DNA of 64,000 bases from contig NC_064676.1 of the NCBI RefSeq assembly GCF_023278565.1, positions 2,480,001 to 2,544,000 of the forward strand, in the 5' to 3' direction. The translations under genes were made by a program, and so were the position numbers. Positions 58,701-64,000 of the stretch are shown here, piece after piece. The stretch comes from Colletotrichum lupini. Its lineage: Eukaryota > Ascomycota > Sordariomycetes > Glomerellales > Glomerellaceae. Below the pieces are notes generated by a model that saw only the letters and a program-made list of their open reading frames with translations, had not been told where the DNA came from and searched no databases. Positions within the stretch are counted from its first letter, which is position 1; every line of letters starts with the position of its first letter.

Positions 58701-60606
58701 CATAGCACATATGGTATTATCCAGGACTCCGTACTTGCAAGTAAGTGCTATGGAGATATTACTGTGAACCATTTGGTCAACAGCATTGGTCGTACTGTAT
58801 CCGTAACAGCAGTTGAAATGAAGAAGCAAGTCTTTTCTAAAGCCCACGATGTTATCGCGGTACGTACCGAGGGCGATCTTTGGAGCTAGTGTAGCAGCCG
58901 AATGGCTCAGCCAGGGAATGGCGCCACAGTCTACGAAAGGAGGGGGGGGGGGCTTGAGGAGGACGGGAGGAGGAGGAACCCAAGAGGAACCCACTGGGAG
59001 AGCCTGGAGGAGGTGAGGGATGGGAGCGGTGGGTGGCATTCCTGCACTGCGCCTGCGGCCGCGTCCAGGTACCGTACGGATAGTCTGAAATAGTGTCTGT
59101 CTCTGGATGAAATGAAAGCAAGAGGTGGGATGGCACAGAAAACGACGGACCAGTCAATGATGCAGCACAGACAACATGTCAGACATTGGGCTGTAGGTAT
59201 TCTTCCTTGTCTGCAGTCTGCTCAGGCACACAAGAAACAACGGATTTCGCCGGGATGGGGCTAGAAATGTTCTTCAAGATGTGTGGTTAAGTCAAGGTTC
59301 CAAGGAATATCGCGATGTGTGTTGCTGCAGGCAAGTGGTGCCAGAAGCTGCAGCTCCTTTGCTGTTGCCGGTGAGGTGGGGGCCCTTCCAGTCTCCAGAA
59401 ACCTGCTGCCCCTCACTCGCTGCATTCGCGGCTCTTCCACTGGCTGAGCACGTCTGTCTTTCCCAACTCTGACCGGGTCGCCCCAGACATCGAACTGCAA
59501 AGAAGTGCGGATTACGGATACCGGTACGGATAGGTCTATGTCTGTCTCTCTGCAGTCTACAGAGTACATAGAGTAGGTAGGTATTTCTGCTCCGTCGAAA
59601 TCTAGATCCATTCTCCATTCCGTTGCCCTAGCGCCTGTCTGCTCCGAGTCCTGACATATGCCATCCCAGCTGCAAAAGTGTCAGACACCTCCGACTCGGT
59701 GACTCGAGAACTGCCTTACCCATCATCATTTGTAAACCGACCCAGCAAAGAGTCTACTGGACTTTCCTGGAGGCACTCGAATCAATGATTTAGACATGAT
59801 ATCCAGCAAGCGAAAATGACAACGAGACGCTGCTTCCTGCCAACTTCTACAGCTAAAAAAGAAAACGGGCAAGACAACTAGCTCAATAAACAAACATGAC
59901 CGTCTCTCAAAGCATCTGGCCTCATTCACTGCTCTCAGAGACTGAAGTCTTCTGCTGATGTATCAGGTGAATTGTAGGTATCCGTACACACTATCCGAAC
60001 TTGCCTGCTTGCTATCCTGTGATGAAGGCATTGCCTACCAAACAGCAAGTAAACAGTCAGTACACTCAAAACAACACTTCAGCAAATCATTGCGCGCTTG
60101 TTTCTTACAGCCTTGTTTCCTTCCCTGGCTTTCTCTGGGCAATAGCAAGACATCATCGTCCATAACAAGAACGAATACCACCACATAGTGTACCTGGCCC
60201 TGCCCACTCACCCCCATCCTTCCGTCATCTTTGGTCCTCACCCTCACCCTCAACCCGTGCCGCGCCGCGCCCTCTCGGTCATCCTCAATACGAGCACGCC
60301 CCTGCCACACCCCGCCCACCGCCCCCCTCCACGCCTCTAGGCGCTACTGCGTATTCTCTCCACGTACACAATACACTCTCCCCTCCCATTGCTCTCCAGC
60401 CAGTTGAACCAGCTGCACATAAAGCTGCTCAGCTCCCGCCTCCTGCATCTTGCTCTACCCTACTCATTCTCTCTTGATCCAACTATTCATCTCTCTCGCT
60501 CTTCTTGATACCCTTCGCCGCCGCCTCTACCACCCGAGTCTCCGCCTCTTTTTGTTAATTGGTCTTTTACGTTTCTTGTCAGGGTCTTCGATTGCGTTGA
60601 ATCAAC
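55703..60606. other. 4.9 kb gene-free region between RPT4 and GFA1
   Basis: No coding region is supported. A minus frame of 239 codons (56640-57359) has no domain or splice context. Local features: a GGTAGGTAGGTAGG run near 56130-56146, one TACTCCGTA motif (58246-58254), many related CCGTAC/TACGG pieces (58.2-60.0 kb), and an 11-base G run (58942-58952). From about 60190 to 60600 the sequence is pyrimidine-rich: the GFA1 promoter and leader. Confidence 0.5.
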
Positions 60607-63137
<2,531 letters not shown>

Positions 63138-63657
63138 ACTGCTCACATAGCCTGAGTGAAGTTTGGTTTATTGTCGGGTGATTCGCCCCCTTGGAGTTGG
63201 GTTGCCAAAAGGGAGGATAAGCCCTTGATGCTTTTGATGTCACAGCGGGCCACAAAAAGGCGATGGCAACTTCGGAGCCCTCTGATGTATTACTGGGTAT
63301 TGTGAAAATGAGGGAATGGTCCAGCATGGTAGATTTGGGCCGGTCAAGATAAAGGAGCGTATCTTTTTGAGGTTAAATGCCGTAGTCAGGCAACCTGAAG
63401 CAATGAAGAACATTATTGTCTATTTCATTTGGTGTTCCACATGCTTGCTCGCACACGCCTGATTTCATCGTGATGTCGATAGGCCCTGGGTTGCAGGGCT
63501 CGTGCTTCTCTTCTACTACTTGCGTCTCATGAGTATTCCCACCCACGGAACTGCCAGAGCTTATGCCGAATACCCAGTCATTGTCATGTCATTTCCACCC
63601 ATTCTCTCACTGCCTGTCTCTCTATGTCCCAAAGATCCTTGTGTCCGTGCCTTCCCC
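63138..63657. other. Convergent spacer, GFA1 / PRE4
   Basis: About 520 bases between convergent gene ends. No gene seen. Confidence 0.5.
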
Positions 63658-64000
63658 TTAGTTCACCTGCGTACCGTAGCCGCGGATCCGTTCCGCAAAC
63701 TTCCAGCTCTGCTTCTCAAGCTTCTCACTCTCCTTCAAGTCGACTCCATCCTTGGTTACTACAGCAATCGAGTAGGAATCCGAACTGCGAGCGTCACGGT
63801 AGAAGAGAACCTTCATACACTCCTTAATCACGTCGACGGCCTGCTCCTTGGAGAGCTTAGCGGCGGTCTCCTCATCGGGGGCGTAGCGACGCATGATGGG
63901 TTGGGCGAGGGCTGAGCCGAAACCCGTCGCCAAGGAGGGAGAGGTGAAGGTGGTGCCGAGCAGGTCGGCGGCGGCGAGGAAGGGCTTGTTGTTGTCGTCG
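63658..64000 (-). CDS. PRE4: 20S proteasome subunit beta-7 (PRE4/PSMB4), C-terminal part
   Basis: Minus strand; the stop is at 63658-63660, and the frame is open to the window edge, so the N-terminal half lies outside. 114 codons are visible. LLGTTFTSPSLATGFGSALAQPIMRR and IKECMKVLFYRDARSSDSYSIAVVTKDGVDL match the C-terminal half of PSMB4/Pre4 (human [21 protein letters not shown] and CMRVLYYRDARS). Beta-7 is a structural, non-proteolytic subunit of the inner 20S ring. The C-terminal extension is also family-typical. Confidence 0.9.
   Translation of the reverse strand, partial: DDNNKPFLAAADLLGTTFTSPSLATGFGSALAQPIMRRYAPDEETAAKLSKEQAVDVIKECMKVLFYRDARSSDSYSIAVVTKDGVDLKESEKLEKQSWKFAERIRGYGTQVN

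Overview
The window is nuclear DNA of a filamentous ascomycete (Pezizomycotina), most likely a Sordariomycete. Genes carry short introns of about 50-110 nt with GTAAGT/GTATGT donors, CTAAC-type branch sites and AG acceptors. Leaders are pyrimidine-rich, and the gene set includes fungal families such as a vezatin-like protein, KAR9 and a fungal NNP nitrate transporter. I cannot fix the genus. I can support 16 protein-coding genes (two cut by the window edges), one tRNA gene, and one doubtful small gene.

Layout. 0-16.7 kb is fairly dense: a GTPBP1/2-type GTPase (3' part only, +), EMC6 (-), a vezatin-like membrane protein (+), PCNA (+), pyridoxal kinase (+), dUTPase (-), a CENP-K/Sim4 kinetochore subunit (-) and a triple-KH RNA-binding protein of the Rnc1/PBP2 type (+). 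A dimeric alpha/beta-barrel (ABM-like) protein (-) follows at 17.6-18.5 kb. 18.5-33.7 kb is gene-poor: one secreted Ser/Thr-rich GPI protein (+), one doubtful small ORF pair and a tRNA-Lys(CUU) gene (-). 33.7-53.2 kb holds a nitrate transporter (+), a large RecQ helicase of the Sgs1/BLM/QDE-3 class (+), a KAR9 homologue (-) and a conserved-looking 530-residue protein of unknown function (+). 54-64 kb holds the proteasome ATPase Rpt4 (+), glucosamine-fructose-6-phosphate aminotransferase GFA1 (+) and the 3' part of proteasome subunit beta-7/PRE4 (-).

Shared roles. Several genes serve S phase and chromosome transmission (PCNA, dUTPase, RecQ helicase, CENP-K, KAR9). PCNA and dUTPase both carry a GACGCGTC palindrome with a perfect MCB core (ACGCGT) upstream, consistent with MBF-type G1/S control. 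Two genes belong to the 26S proteasome (RPT4, PRE4). GFA1 starts chitin precursor synthesis, and the GPI protein is probably a surface or wall protein. These are dispersed housekeeping genes, not an operon or biosynthetic cluster.

The most unusual signal is the tRNA-Lys(CUU) gene. Its T arm is interrupted, directly 3' of the B box, by 57 nt with the hallmarks of a spliceosomal intron (GTAAGC donor, CACTAAC branch site, CAG acceptor). The missing acceptor strand and an oligo-T terminator follow.
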